From Gammaproteobacteria bacterium (GTDB lineage: Bacteria > Pseudomonadota > Gammaproteobacteria > Xanthomonadales > SZUA-36): 64,000 nt of DNA. Made by a program: the position numbers and the translations under genes. The notes under the pieces were generated by a model that saw nothing but the letters and a program-made list of their open reading frames with translations, had not been told where the DNA came from and ran no database searches. Location: assembly GCA_024279945.1 (NCBI GenBank), contig JAJRRA010000045.1, positions 1 to 64,000 on the forward strand, written 5' to 3'. Of the stretch, positions 25,601-32,954 are shown in pieces (the first letter of the stretch is position 1; each line of letters begins with the position of its first letter).

Positions 25601-25896
25601 GCAAGGAAAAGAAAAAACTGGGAACAGCATCGTATGTGATTATTGCGGACTGGCTGATCTCAGGGGCACTTGCTGACTATGATGTCAAATGCACTGTTAA
25701 CTCCGGCACGACACCATCCGGTAGCGCCAATGGATCATGGCTAAATCTGGCAACGTTCCGGTATTGGTATCTGACCGACACGTCATCAATTGGCGGGGTT
25801 ATCACTTGCAACCTCACCATCGAAATCAGAAACGCCATCACGACAACCGTGATAGATACGGCAACCGTAATTCTTAAAGCCCAAGAATCAGCATAG
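22636..25896 (+). CDS. tail tip / host-specificity protein (gpJ-like) with FN3 domain
   Basis: A 1086-aa protein from ATG 22636. The N-terminus has a hydrophobic glycine-rich region (about 4-45), unusual but common in this family, then a gpJ-like tail tip domain (about 60-500, YLWFVIAVVEHEIDSYTTLWFDDAP). A fibronectin type III module follows at about 510-600 (PPPTGLTTASGPDGIWLTW). The last about 450 residues are beta-rich and probably carry receptor contact. It ends the tail operon. Confidence 0.8.
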   Translation: MGLFKKLIGIAVGVGLLFVPGMQLAGVGLIMGSVSAMLIKTPGAARRLQEQSVMVRSSVKAQEILYGEDRKSGVVVYFDTSGSENEYLWFVIAVVEHEIDSYTTLWFDDAPIDIATEIDVSGFVTLAKYVDADGTQLVKTGFYTGAASQTADADLVAAFTDWTTSHNGHNVAYFWVRLQLDKSDGGTDPDLPEANVWAKGYPRSIAVTAKGKKIYDPRLDDLNGGTGSHRVDTESTWEWSDNPVLIRTDYLRSSRFGPSPPLISSDIDWPTVIAHADICDELVSIPGSTTQKRYQFNGVVEVSGTPKSILESMQSADHGVTLTLTSGVEVRVGVWETSSHTIDDTWLAGTYTFTSAVAMDNAYNAVRGQFLSAADDYALIEFQPQTSAAYETEDGVGRVFQDVVLPFTNEEYAAQRLAIIELKKSRQQKSVQIQCNYRAELVSLYQIVTLDLPGFSLDTFRVIGISSNMMDGITTLHLREEVATDWTYDVADLATPPVIPSIIRSDDGVPPPTGLTTASGPDGIWLTWTSPSMQNVLQLEIYASATNDRSTASFVSAEFGETYFHQLPVGTVRYYWILARGRNGLVSTWHPTGATSGVSGTAGGENVVYYIKPLSGTAIKNGSGTLTIEAHKISGGVDAILSAGTIKLYDPSNLVVTAANGYVTGSDGYTGILDSGDISGAKIITLKDGIGGTALDTVSLVDIADGGAGSDAVYGYIEASNTLAWTRAINAGLWTPASLTTDLDVTFVQGGIEVARIARRITLTSSTGVLNVTTTTHKNGDLNTARVTVSNSGAGSTALTSQYDYSYGGDAASVAETVSSAQGGSDGATGASGVDGMTFVLSNAAHTIPTDSAGNNGDYTGSGTTIRVYEGATELNYDGIGTSASTWKIGTIVDTNITVGTTTDSGAYATIGVASAMTADTASIDYPISGKRADGTAFSITLTQTFAKAKAGSTGGGTSNPVQLTGGTVSDSSLTPTDARAEWGLYGDGKEKKKLGTASYVIIADWLISGALADYDVKCTVNSGTTPSGSANGSWLNLATFRYWYLTDTSSIGGVITCNLTIEIRNAITTTVIDTATVILKAQESA

Positions 25897-25911
25897 GAGC
25901 ATGATATAAAA

Positions 25912-26040
25912 ATGGCATTTATCGGCGGTATCATTTTGGCCGTAGCAGTAGTGTGGATTATTTACCGAAACAAGTCTGGGAAGCCCGTCATACCGGGTAC
26001 GGGTGGTGGCAGCAATCGGCCGCCGAAGCACCGGCAATAG
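25912..26040 (+). CDS. 42-aa single-pass membrane protein at the prophage end
   Basis: A small ORF from ATG 25912 with AGGAG 15 bases upstream. One hydrophobic helix (MAFIGGIILAVAVVWIIY) precedes a short basic, Gly/Pro-rich tail (GTGGGSNRPPKHRQ). It is the last phage ORF before the att site and could be a lysogenic-conversion or superinfection-exclusion protein, though nothing proves it. The ORF is very short; coding potential rests on RBS and membrane pattern. Confidence 0.5.
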   Translation: MAFIGGIILAVAVVWIIYRNKSGKPVIPGTGGGSNRPPKHRQ

Positions 26041-26162
26041 CGCTCCAAAAAATGTTCAAAACTAAAAGGGCATAGTGAGGTAAAACAAGGGGTTACAAAC
26101 GATAGAAAAATCCCATTTTTTGAACATCAAGGCGCTGAAAATACTGTTGTATCAGTTGGATA
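26041..26162. other. non-coding prophage end, nothing recognised
   Basis: 122 bp, AT-rich, without a credible ORF, between the last phage gene and the palindrome/att site. A pair of A/T runs around GAAAAATCCCATTTTTT is the only visible feature. Confidence 0.4.
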
Positions 26163-26180
26163 GACTGAATCGATTCAGTC
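26163..26180. repeat. 18-bp perfect palindrome abutting the tRNA remnant
   Basis: GACTGAATC followed directly by its reverse complement GATTCAGTC. It ends exactly where tRNA-Thr similarity begins. It could be an integrase-binding arm/core element or the phage-side hairpin at the attachment site. Confidence 0.6.
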
Positions 26181-26226
26181 ATTCGTAATGCGTAGGTCGG
26201 GTGTTCGAGTCACCCTGTCGGCACCA
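26180..26226 (+). other. prophage attachment site: truncated 3' half of tRNA-Thr(CGT)
   Basis: The 47 bp match the 3' part of a bacterial tRNA-Thr(CGT): anticodon loop TTCGTAA, 3' anticodon stem TGCG, extra loop AGGTC, T stem GGGTG/CACCC with loop TTCGAGT, acceptor 3' strand TGTCGGC, discriminator A and CCA. No matching 5' acceptor (GCCGACA) or D arm lies upstream, so it is not a working tRNA gene. Phages integrating in tRNA 3' ends leave this kind of duplicate; the intact tRNA should lie at the other prophage end, left of the window. Confidence 0.8.
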
Positions 26227-26444
26227 ATTAAATCAATTAGTTAGGTATTACACGCACTCGCAATAATTGCACTCTAAGTGCAACCTAAGTGAAACAATCA
26301 GGTTATGGCTTTATTGTCGGCTGGTTGGCTGTGGAGGCCTGTACTGCTTCAAGTTCGCCAACGACGTGGCTTTCCCCTCCGGTGTTTTCGGGTCCGTACG
26401 GGGTACCCGGGGAGGGCGGGCTTATTTGGATTTGGTGCATTTTC
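26227..26444. other. gene-free host sequence between att site and higBA
   Basis: About 220 bp without a credible gene. It has short repeats (GCACTCTAAGTGCAACCTAAGTG) close to the att site and a GC-rich stretch near 26395-26420. Overlapping short frames on both strands here have no RBS or recognisable protein. Confidence 0.4.
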
Positions 26445-26466
26445 TTGCATATTGCGCAATATGCAA
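26445..26466. promoter_or_regulatory. 22-bp perfect palindrome, candidate HigA operator
   Basis: TTGCATATTGC followed directly by its reverse complement, centred at GCGC, 44 bases before the higB start. It sits in the expected promoter zone, with TATAGA at 26473-26478 as a possible -10. HigA-type antitoxins repress their own operon by binding such palindromes. Confidence 0.7.
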
Positions 26467-26510
26467 GTTTTGTATAGACTACCTGCATACTCAGTAAGGA
26501 AGAGTTGCAA

Positions 26511-26795
26511 TTGATCAAGAGCATCAAGCACAAAGGGTTGAAGCGTTTTTTCAATAGCGGTGGCAGCGATACTCGAGGCATTAATTCCGACCATGAGGAC
26601 AAGTTGCGCGACCAGTTGGCCGCCCTGGATTCCGCCACGGATATTGCGGATATGGATCTTCCGGGGTGGCGCCTGCACCCATTGAAGGGGCAGGACAAAG
26701 GGCGGCACGCAATCTGGGTCAGCGGCAACTGGCGAATGACCTTCGAATTTGAAAATGGCGATGCGTATGTCGTAGATTATGAGGATTATCATTGA
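26511..26795 (+). CDS. higB: HigB-like toxin (RelE superfamily mRNA interferase)
   Basis: A 94-aa protein. TTG 26511 is the best start (MIKSIKHKGLKRFF is the standard HigB N-terminus; AAGGAAG lies 8 bases upstream, while the other TTG at 26505 is too close). Conserved elements include DLPGWRLHPLKGQDKGRHAIWVSGNWRMTF. HigB cuts mRNA on the ribosome. The toxin precedes the antitoxin, the usual order for higBA, with a TGATG overlap. Confidence 0.88.
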   Translation: MIKSIKHKGLKRFFNSGGSDTRGINSDHEDKLRDQLAALDSATDIADMDLPGWRLHPLKGQDKGRHAIWVSGNWRMTFEFENGDAYVVDYEDYH

Positions 26796-27118
26796 TGGCT
26801 AAAATTACTGTACACCCGGGCGGATTTATCAAGCGTAACTATATTGATGAGTTGGGCCTCAGGGCGGCCGAATTGGCTGACGCACTGGAAGTGTCTGAGT
26901 CCACCTTGAGCCGCCTGGTTCATGAAAAGATCGATTTGTCTCCGACCCTGGCGGTGAAGCTGAGCAAGGTGCTGGGACGCTCGGCTGAAAGCTGGATGGC
27001 GATGCAAGCCAATCACACGTTGGCCAGATATAAGACTGAATTGGAGCAATGGACCCCGACTCGTCAGGTGACCGCTGAAGGCCTGGTCGCGAGCCGGTTA
27101 AAGGGTCAGGTACAATAA
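26795..27118 (+). CDS. higA: HigA-like antitoxin (XRE HTH)
   Basis: A 107-aa protein from ATG 26795. It starts ITVHPGGFIKRNYIDELGL, the signature beginning of HigA antitoxins. An HTH spans about residues 22-45 (RAAELADALEVSESTLSRLVHEK), and the C-terminal helix would neutralise the toxin. It is expected to repress the operon through the palindrome upstream of higB. Confidence 0.88.
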   Translation: MAKITVHPGGFIKRNYIDELGLRAAELADALEVSESTLSRLVHEKIDLSPTLAVKLSKVLGRSAESWMAMQANHTLARYKTELEQWTPTRQVTAEGLVASRLKGQVQ

Positions 27119-27173
27119 AAGCACGAAAACTTGGTAACGTTTTGAAAACTATATATATATTAGGATGCAGTGC

Positions 27174-27617
27174 TTATAAATGAACCTGACCCCTATAGGA
27201 CGGAATATTCGTGATGTCACCGCGCTGCAGCAGTTTTCTCAATACCTGTCGGCAGCGACCGAATTCCTCCTTGGTGAACCTGCCCCGAGAAACTTTAGCA
27301 ACTTGCTGACGATGCTCGGCCAGTTTCTCGCGCAGCATCGGTGTCTTTCGGTTCAGGTAGTCACCGACCCAGAAAAGATTGGTGAGCATTTCTTTGGCGC
27401 GTAGTTCGCCATATTCGCCGTCAAACGAATAGTGTCCTCGTGCCAGGTACATGATGTATGAACCGGTGCTGAGATTTCGGAACGGCGACGTTATCTCAAC
27501 GGTGATGTCATACGAATTACCGAACATGTGACCTTCGACATCATGGCCGTTCGCAGTGACGTTAACAATCTGGGAAACAACGAAGCCCTGAGCAGGGCCA
27601 GCAGAAATAACTGACAT
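27174..27617 (-). CDS. hypothetical cytosolic protein
   Basis: A 147-aa protein with ATG at 27617, preceded on its strand by AGGATGG about 6 bases upstream. The N-terminal half is beta-rich (FVVSQIVNVTANGHDVEG...YDITVEITSPFRNLSTGSYIMYLARGHYSF); the C-terminal half is helical and basic (LREKLAEHRQQVAKVSRGRFTKEEF). There is no signal peptide or membrane helix. I do not recognise a family. The 276 bp upstream (27618-27893) hold no gene and probably its promoter. Confidence 0.6.
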   Translation of the reverse strand: MSVISAGPAQGFVVSQIVNVTANGHDVEGHMFGNSYDITVEITSPFRNLSTGSYIMYLARGHYSFDGEYGELRAKEMLTNLFWVGDYLNRKTPMLREKLAEHRQQVAKVSRGRFTKEEFGRCRQVLRKLLQRGDITNIPSYRGQVHL

Positions 27618-27893
27618 TTCACCATCCTCTTTAGCAGTATTTTGTCAGCAGTGTTTGCCTGACGCGCCCTGAAAGCCGGATGCTCAAATCGGCGCAACTA
27701 AATTATAACAAATTCAACTCAAACTTGCGTTCACAAATTCGCTGTCAGCGTAAGTGAAGCAGCTCAAGTATTGTGAGAATTTGAGATGTTGGTTCTAAGG
27801 TGTTTGTAAGACCTGAGATTCATCAGGGTGCGTTGTTTGGCACTGGCGTCACCCGATGGTACCTACTGGTCTTTTGGACAGCTACGCGGTTGT

Positions 27894-29567
27894 TTAATCG
27901 TGCACGATCTCTTTGATGGCTTTCTCCCGCATGATAAATTTCTGGATTTTTCCGGTTACCGTCATCGGGAATTCTTCAACGATCCGAATGTGTTTTGGGA
28001 CCTTGTAATAGGCGATCTGTTCATTGCAGTAATCCCGCACGTCATCCGCCGTCAGTGTTTCGCCTTCATTTAGCCGGATCCAGGTGGCGACCGCCTCGCC
28101 AAACTTTTTATCCGGCACACCAAACACGGCCGCCTCCTGGATTTTTGGATGCTGGAACAGGTATTCCTCGATTTCGCGTGGATAGATGTTTTCACCGCCC
28201 CGGATAATCATGTCCTTGACCCGCCCAACGATATCGCAATAACCCTCATCATCAATCATCGCCAGATCACCGGTATGCATCCAGCCTGCTTTGTCGATAC
28301 CTTCTTTGGTGCGCTCATCATCATCCCAGTAACCAAGCATGACACTGTAACCTCGGGTACAGAGTTCGCCCGAAGTGCCTCTTGGCACCACCGCACCCTG
28401 TTTGTCGATGATCTTGACCTGTACATGAGGGTGTACCCGCCCGACCGTTGATACCCGTTTTTCCAGGGGGTCATCGGTAGCACTCTGAAAACTGACCGGG
28501 CTGGTCTCGGTCATGCCGTAACAAATCGTGACCTCGTCCATATGCATTTCGCTGATCACATTACGCATGACTTCAATTGGACAGGGCGCTCCGGCCATGA
28601 TCCCGGTGCGCAAATGGCTGAAATCAAATGTTTTGAAAATTGGGTGCTCCAATTCGGCGATAAACATGGTGGGTACCCCATGCAGGGCCGTGCACCGTTC
28701 CTCACTGACTGCTTCGAGTACGGCAAGTGGCTCAAAAGCCTCTGATGGGAAAACCATGGCTGCACCGTGCGTAACACTGGCCAGCACCCCAAGCACCATT
28801 CCAAAACAGTGGTATAGCGGCACCGGGATACACAGACAATCTTTTTGGGTCAGCTTCATTGCCTGACCGCAAAAATACCCATTGTTCAACACATTAAAAT
28901 GCGTCAGTGTGGCACCCTTGGGTAACCCTGTGGTGCCACTGGTGAACTGGATATTGATGGCGTCATCTGGCTGGTTGGCCAATGCTCGGGCACGCAACTG
29001 ATCGGCTGCATTCGGGGGTGCCATGGCGGCAATATCGTCAAAACGAATCATGCCGGCCACGGGTTCGTCATTGATGACAATCAGCGACTGAAGCTCTGGC
29101 AATTCCGGCAGATTGAGTGGGCCGTCACCGGATGTGTTGATACCCGGTGCTATATCACGCAACATGCCAATATAATCGCTACTCCTGAACTCACTGGCCA
29201 GGATTAGTGACTTGCAGCCAACCTTGTTGAGCGTATAACTGAGCTCAGCCTTGCGGTAGGCGGGATTGATATTGACCAGGATCAGGCCGGCTTTCGCCGT
29301 TGCGAACTGTGCAATCACCCATTCGATATTATTAGGCGACCAGATCCCAATTCGATCACCCGCTTGCAACCCCAGAGAAAGCAGGCCACCGGCAAATGCA
29401 TCGACAGCTTCGCCGAACTGCCGATAGGACCAGCGAATACCCTGGTGGCGAACAACGATGGCTTCTTTGTCACCCCATTGCTCCACCGCCTTATCAAAGG
29501 CATCGCCAATGGTCTGGTAAATCAATGCCTGGTCGCTGGTACCGCATACAAAGCTATTTGGCGTCAT
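27894..29567 (-). CDS. acyl-CoA synthetase (AMP-binding, ACSF2-like)
   Basis: A 557-aa adenylate-forming ligase. The P-loop [13 protein letters not shown] lies near residue 210, YGMTETSP near 350, the hinge/ATP-binding [27 protein letters not shown] near 430-460 and the catalytic lysine region TGKIQKF at the C-terminus. It activates a carboxylate to acyl-AMP then acyl-CoA, resembling ACSF2-type medium-chain ligases. ATG 29567 is 5 bases after the MFS stop; a GTG at 29579 overlapping the MFS end is an alternative. It is second in a leftward operon with the transporter. Confidence 0.9.
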   Translation of the reverse strand: MTPNSFVCGTSDQALIYQTIGDAFDKAVEQWGDKEAIVVRHQGIRWSYRQFGEAVDAFAGGLLSLGLQAGDRIGIWSPNNIEWVIAQFATAKAGLILVNINPAYRKAELSYTLNKVGCKSLILASEFRSSDYIGMLRDIAPGINTSGDGPLNLPELPELQSLIVINDEPVAGMIRFDDIAAMAPPNAADQLRARALANQPDDAINIQFTSGTTGLPKGATLTHFNVLNNGYFCGQAMKLTQKDCLCIPVPLYHCFGMVLGVLASVTHGAAMVFPSEAFEPLAVLEAVSEERCTALHGVPTMFIAELEHPIFKTFDFSHLRTGIMAGAPCPIEVMRNVISEMHMDEVTICYGMTETSPVSFQSATDDPLEKRVSTVGRVHPHVQVKIIDKQGAVVPRGTSGELCTRGYSVMLGYWDDDERTKEGIDKAGWMHTGDLAMIDDEGYCDIVGRVKDMIIRGGENIYPREIEEYLFQHPKIQEAAVFGVPDKKFGEAVATWIRLNEGETLTADDVRDYCNEQIAYYKVPKHIRIVEEFPMTVTGKIQKFIMREKAIKEIVHD

Positions 29568-29571
29568 CGTC

Positions 29572-30837
29572 TTATTCACTTAGTCTCATATCTGCTTCTA
29601 TCGATTTTGCTGCAAACAGAAAATTGCTCCCCGCCAAAACCGCGACAAATGCTGTACCTATCATGGCATAGCGCAATGCATTGTCACCATATACCGGGTT
29701 CAATAAGTCACTGGTGTATCCAATAAGCAACGGAGCGAGACCTATACCCAGCATACTGATTGAGAACATGCCAATTGCGGACGCCGTTGCCCGCATATTA
29801 GGCGGCATCACGCTCATCATAGCTGCCATTTGTGGTCCAACTGCAACCCCAAACAATGCACTTCCAATTGAAATAAAAACAAAGGCCATATTCGGTTCCG
29901 GCACTGACAGTGCGATGATAAATATGGGTGCACAGCCAATATATGCGATCGCGGTTATCCAAACTAACCAACGCTCATCTCTTAGTATGAGAACGTTGGC
30001 AAGCTTACCGCCAATTAACATGCCAATAAATTGCCCTCCTCCATAGGCCAGACCAAACCATGCACCCACCTGCGATGTAGTCAGGTGGTGTAAGCGAATA
30101 AAAAATGGAGGTGCCCATTGTATAATTCCGTATATCATGAACATTCCGAAAATACTGCCAGACAAGATGTGTAAATAAGACCTATTCTGCAAAATAAAGC
30201 GAAATACTTCCGACACATTCGTGGGTGCAACATCAACATTACCATCATGTTGTCCACGTTCCGGCTCTTTCAACATAAAATAGGTAATAACGGCAAGGAT
30301 TAAACCAGGCAGACCCAATAGCAAGAATGCCGACCGCCACCCATAAGTTTCTCCAACCCAACCACCTATTGAAAAACCCGCAGCAACACCAACGGTCATC
30401 CCCGTCGAAAAAATGGCTAACGCAAAGGCGCGTTGTTCTTTTGGAAAGCAATCAGAAATCAACGAATGCGCAGTCGGTATGCAACCGGCTTCACCGATAC
30501 CAACACTAAACCGGGCAATTAACAGATGTGTAAATGTTTGCGCCAGGCTCGTTAGTATGGTCATAGCACTCCACAATGTCATCGCCAGGGTAATGATATT
30601 TTTTCTTATTCCTCGATCCGCCCAGCGTGCAATCGGCAGCCCCATGACAGCGTAGAAAACAGCAAAGGCAAAACCGGTCAGTAAGCCTAACTGTGCATCA
30701 CTAAGCCCCATATCCTCCTTGATAGATTGACTGAGAACCGCAAGGATCATACGGTCCATATAATTGACGGTGTTAATAAGGAATAAAATCACCAACACAT
30801 AGCGCATGTTTGAGTCAGTAACCTGGTTTGGTTGCAT
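29572..30837 (-). CDS. MFS transporter (spinster-like)
   Basis: A 421-aa protein with about 12 transmembrane segments. The N-terminal part [34 protein letters not shown] and the loop 2-3 motif PIARWADRG are typical of spinster/ACS-like MFS carriers. ATG 30837 with AAAGGAT upstream is chosen over the upstream GTG-type extension to 30888. It precedes the acyl-CoA ligase, suggesting import of the organic acid that the ligase activates. Substrate unknown. Confidence 0.88.
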   Translation of the reverse strand: MQPNQVTDSNMRYVLVILFLINTVNYMDRMILAVLSQSIKEDMGLSDAQLGLLTGFAFAVFYAVMGLPIARWADRGIRKNIITLAMTLWSAMTILTSLAQTFTHLLIARFSVGIGEAGCIPTAHSLISDCFPKEQRAFALAIFSTGMTVGVAAGFSIGGWVGETYGWRSAFLLLGLPGLILAVITYFMLKEPERGQHDGNVDVAPTNVSEVFRFILQNRSYLHILSGSIFGMFMIYGIIQWAPPFFIRLHHLTTSQVGAWFGLAYGGGQFIGMLIGGKLANVLILRDERWLVWITAIAYIGCAPIFIIALSVPEPNMAFVFISIGSALFGVAVGPQMAAMMSVMPPNMRATASAIGMFSISMLGIGLAPLLIGYTSDLLNPVYGDNALRYAMIGTAFVAVLAGSNFLFAAKSIEADMRLSE

Positions 30838-30905
30838 ATTTAATCCTTTTATTGTTTGAACCGGACCCAAGTTACTTTTATGAACCATTCCGGTAAAGAA
30901 TATTT

Positions 30906-30923
30906 TATTTCATAAAGTGAATA
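30906..30923. promoter_or_regulatory. candidate operator, copy 1 (TTCA-N5-TGAA)
   Basis: TATTTCATAAAGTGAATA, an imperfect palindrome with TTCA/TGAA arms. It differs at two of 18 positions from the reverse strand of the site at 32843-32860. It lies between the leftward MFS operon and the rightward dipeptidase gene, covering the -35 position of the TATAAT box at 30930. Confidence 0.6.
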
Positions 30924-30929
30924 CTGTAT

Positions 30930-30935
30930 TATAAT
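30930..30935 (+). promoter_or_regulatory. -10 box of the dipeptidase promoter
   Basis: A perfect TATAAT. A usual -35 is not visible, since the place 16-17 bases upstream is filled by the operator-like palindrome (ATTTCA). This is consistent with a regulated promoter whose activity depends on a protein bound there. Confidence 0.5.
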
Positions 30936-31023
30936 GAACTTACGACAGATTAATACCCCGACTTAGGGTTTTAACTAATCAACCTGCTGCAAAAATATAT
31001 AAAGTTTGGACAAGATAAAGACC

Positions 31024-32130
31024 ATGCACATTAAAAACCAATATCAGGTATTTTTCGATTCCGACAAAGAATATCCCGTTGAAGTCATTGACTTATTACA
31101 AGAATCTGTTGTGATTGATATGCTTCACCCGATTGAGTTCGTAAGTTGCCGGGCAGAACAATGGATACAAAACCCTGAGAAGGTTTCGTTAGATGTTTTT
31201 GAGCGATACCAGGAGTCCGGCCTGAAAAGTATTTGCACCGGTCACGTAACCAGTGGCCCTGAGGCCTATATCACCTACCTCAAACTCATTGCGTCATGGA
31301 ATAGCATTATTTCCAGTAATGATGATAAATTTCTCAAGATTACAAAAGTAGATGATTTCGATCGAGCCAGGGCAGATGGGAAGCTTGGAATATTATTAAG
31401 CAACCAATGTTCTGATCATTTTCGTACTATTGACGATGTCAGTTTTTTTTACAATCTGGGTCAACGCATTTCACAATTGACTTACAATGAACGCAATCGA
31501 ATTGGTGATGGATCAACCGAGCGTACTGATTCTGGGATTAGTGATTTTGGTGTAGATATAATAGAAAAGATGGACCAACTGGGGATGGCTGTTGACGTAT
31601 CCCACTGTGGGGATCGCACGACGCTGGATGCCTTTGAATTTTCTAATAAACCCGTATTGATGACGCATGCCAATTGCCGAGCGCTCAACGATCATCCCCG
31701 CTGCAAAACCGATGAGGCCATTAAAGAAATGGCAAAAAATGGTGGTGTGATGGGAATTACTTTCCTGAGAATGTTCGTACGAGGAGAGGATCCTGTAACA
31801 CTGGACCACGTTATCGACCATTATGAGCATATAGCAAAGCTGGTTGGTGTCGAACACCTTGGTCTGGGAACAGATTACGATTTATACGGCTACGATCAAA
31901 TGCTTCCTGATGAGTTGGAGGCGATGAAACAATCCTTCAAACGCAGTTACGCTGTTCGAAAAAAAGTAGATATAGAAGGCCTCAATCACCCCAAAAAGAT
32001 ATTTGACCTGGCAAATGGATTGTTAAATAGAGGATTTAGCAAGACGGAAATTATTGCTATTCTGGGGGGTAATTTGAAACGTGTTCTTAAAGACGTATTC
32101 ATCCCTGATCCGTCATCTTTAAATAACTGA
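31024..32130 (+). CDS. membrane-dipeptidase family (M19) amidohydrolase with altered metal ligands
   Basis: A 368-aa protein from ATG 31024 (TTG 31006 in frame is an alternative). The family core is clear: LTYNERNRIGDGSTERTDSGISDFG, DVSHCGDRTT, MTHANCRAL and LGLGTDYD carry the second-site histidines and the aspartate. The usual N-terminal HxD appears as VIDMLHP and the bridging Glu region as LSNQCSD. This matches an M19 subfamily that has Gln there, so activity may differ from classical dipeptidases. No signal peptide, thus probably cytoplasmic. Confidence 0.8.
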   Translation: MHIKNQYQVFFDSDKEYPVEVIDLLQESVVIDMLHPIEFVSCRAEQWIQNPEKVSLDVFERYQESGLKSICTGHVTSGPEAYITYLKLIASWNSIISSNDDKFLKITKVDDFDRARADGKLGILLSNQCSDHFRTIDDVSFFYNLGQRISQLTYNERNRIGDGSTERTDSGISDFGVDIIEKMDQLGMAVDVSHCGDRTTLDAFEFSNKPVLMTHANCRALNDHPRCKTDEAIKEMAKNGGVMGITFLRMFVRGEDPVTLDHVIDHYEHIAKLVGVEHLGLGTDYDLYGYDQMLPDELEAMKQSFKRSYAVRKKVDIEGLNHPKKIFDLANGLLNRGFSKTEIIAILGGNLKRVLKDVFIPDPSSLNN

Positions 32131-32140
32131 ATGCTGGTGA

Positions 32141-32752
32141 TTAGCTCGATTTCTTGCCCATCAAGTTGTCAAACAAATCTGTTGCGCCGGCGACGACATT
32201 TAGAATAGTGGCATCTTCTTCACTAACTGATATATAGGCGTGCCCCATATGCGCATCGAAATATACCGAGTCGCCACTTTCCAATACCCTGGCTGCATAA
32301 TGTTCAATGTGCACTTCAACGGCCCCGCTTAATACGAAGACAAACTCTTCACCTGCATGGGAAATCAGGTTTTTAAATTCATTTATAGAACGTGCCGTAA
32401 CTGTTACAAAAGTTGGATCCATCAGTTTCCGGGTAAGCTGTGTCCCCAGTGGTTCATAAATATAAGTTGAGGCAGGGTGCTTCTCCCTCATCCGGGCAAG
32501 CGTAACCGCATAACGAGTGAGGCTCCCGGTAGTCTCAGCTTCAAAGATGGGTGACCCAATATTCAGCAGTGTGGACAGGTCGACATCCAGCCCCTTGACA
32601 AGCTTCAGTAAATTGTCATAGGTCGGTGAAATCTTGCTATTTTCAGTTTTGGACAGGGTAGATTGTGCAAGCCCGGATCTTTCGCTAAGTTGTCGTAAAG
32701 TCAACCCTTTTTTCTTTCTTAAAAACCTCAGATGTGGGCCAAAGTGTGCCAT
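32141..32752 (-). CDS. XRE-cupin transcriptional regulator
   Basis: A 203-aa protein. The HTH lies at about residues 8-60 (LRFLRKKKGLTLRQLSERSGLAQSTLSKTEN); the C-terminal cupin at about 115-195 has HAGEEFVFVLSGAVEVHIEH and ESGDSVYFDAHMGHAY. Regulators of this design sense small ligands in catabolic clusters (PuuR-like). It sits convergent to the dipeptidase gene, 10 bp from its stop, and divergent from the TonB receptor. It is the natural candidate to bind the two shared palindromes. Confidence 0.85.
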   Translation of the reverse strand: MAHFGPHLRFLRKKKGLTLRQLSERSGLAQSTLSKTENSKISPTYDNLLKLVKGLDVDLSTLLNIGSPIFEAETTGSLTRYAVTLARMREKHPASTYIYEPLGTQLTRKLMDPTFVTVTARSINEFKNLISHAGEEFVFVLSGAVEVHIEHYAARVLESGDSVYFDAHMGHAYISVSEEDATILNVVAGATDLFDNLMGKKSS

Positions 32753-32842
32753 TATTTTCCAATCCCGTTTCCATCGAACATCATTATTTTAATAATTTTA
32801 CTGTAATTTCCCCGGCGAGTCATATATTTCCTATTGGATATT

Positions 32843-32860
32843 TATTCATTATATGAAATA
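32843..32860. promoter_or_regulatory. candidate operator, copy 2 (TTCA-N5-TGAA)
   Basis: TATTCATTATATGAAATA; its reverse complement is 16/18 identical to the site at 30906-30923. It lies in the AT-rich 202-bp divergent region between the regulator gene and the TonB receptor. Two copies in the two divergent intergenic regions of one cluster point to one regulon. Confidence 0.6.
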
Positions 32861-32954
32861 ATACTTTCTCAATACGACAAAATATTTTTCACGCTATATA
32901 CCAATGCAGGGAACGTACATCAATAGAAGTATCTCGTAATGAGAGGGAATTACA

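Noticed and set aside
26267-26497. Overlapping frames on both strands between att site and higBA
   Set aside because: No binding site, no family pattern, and they overlap the HigA operator palindrome.
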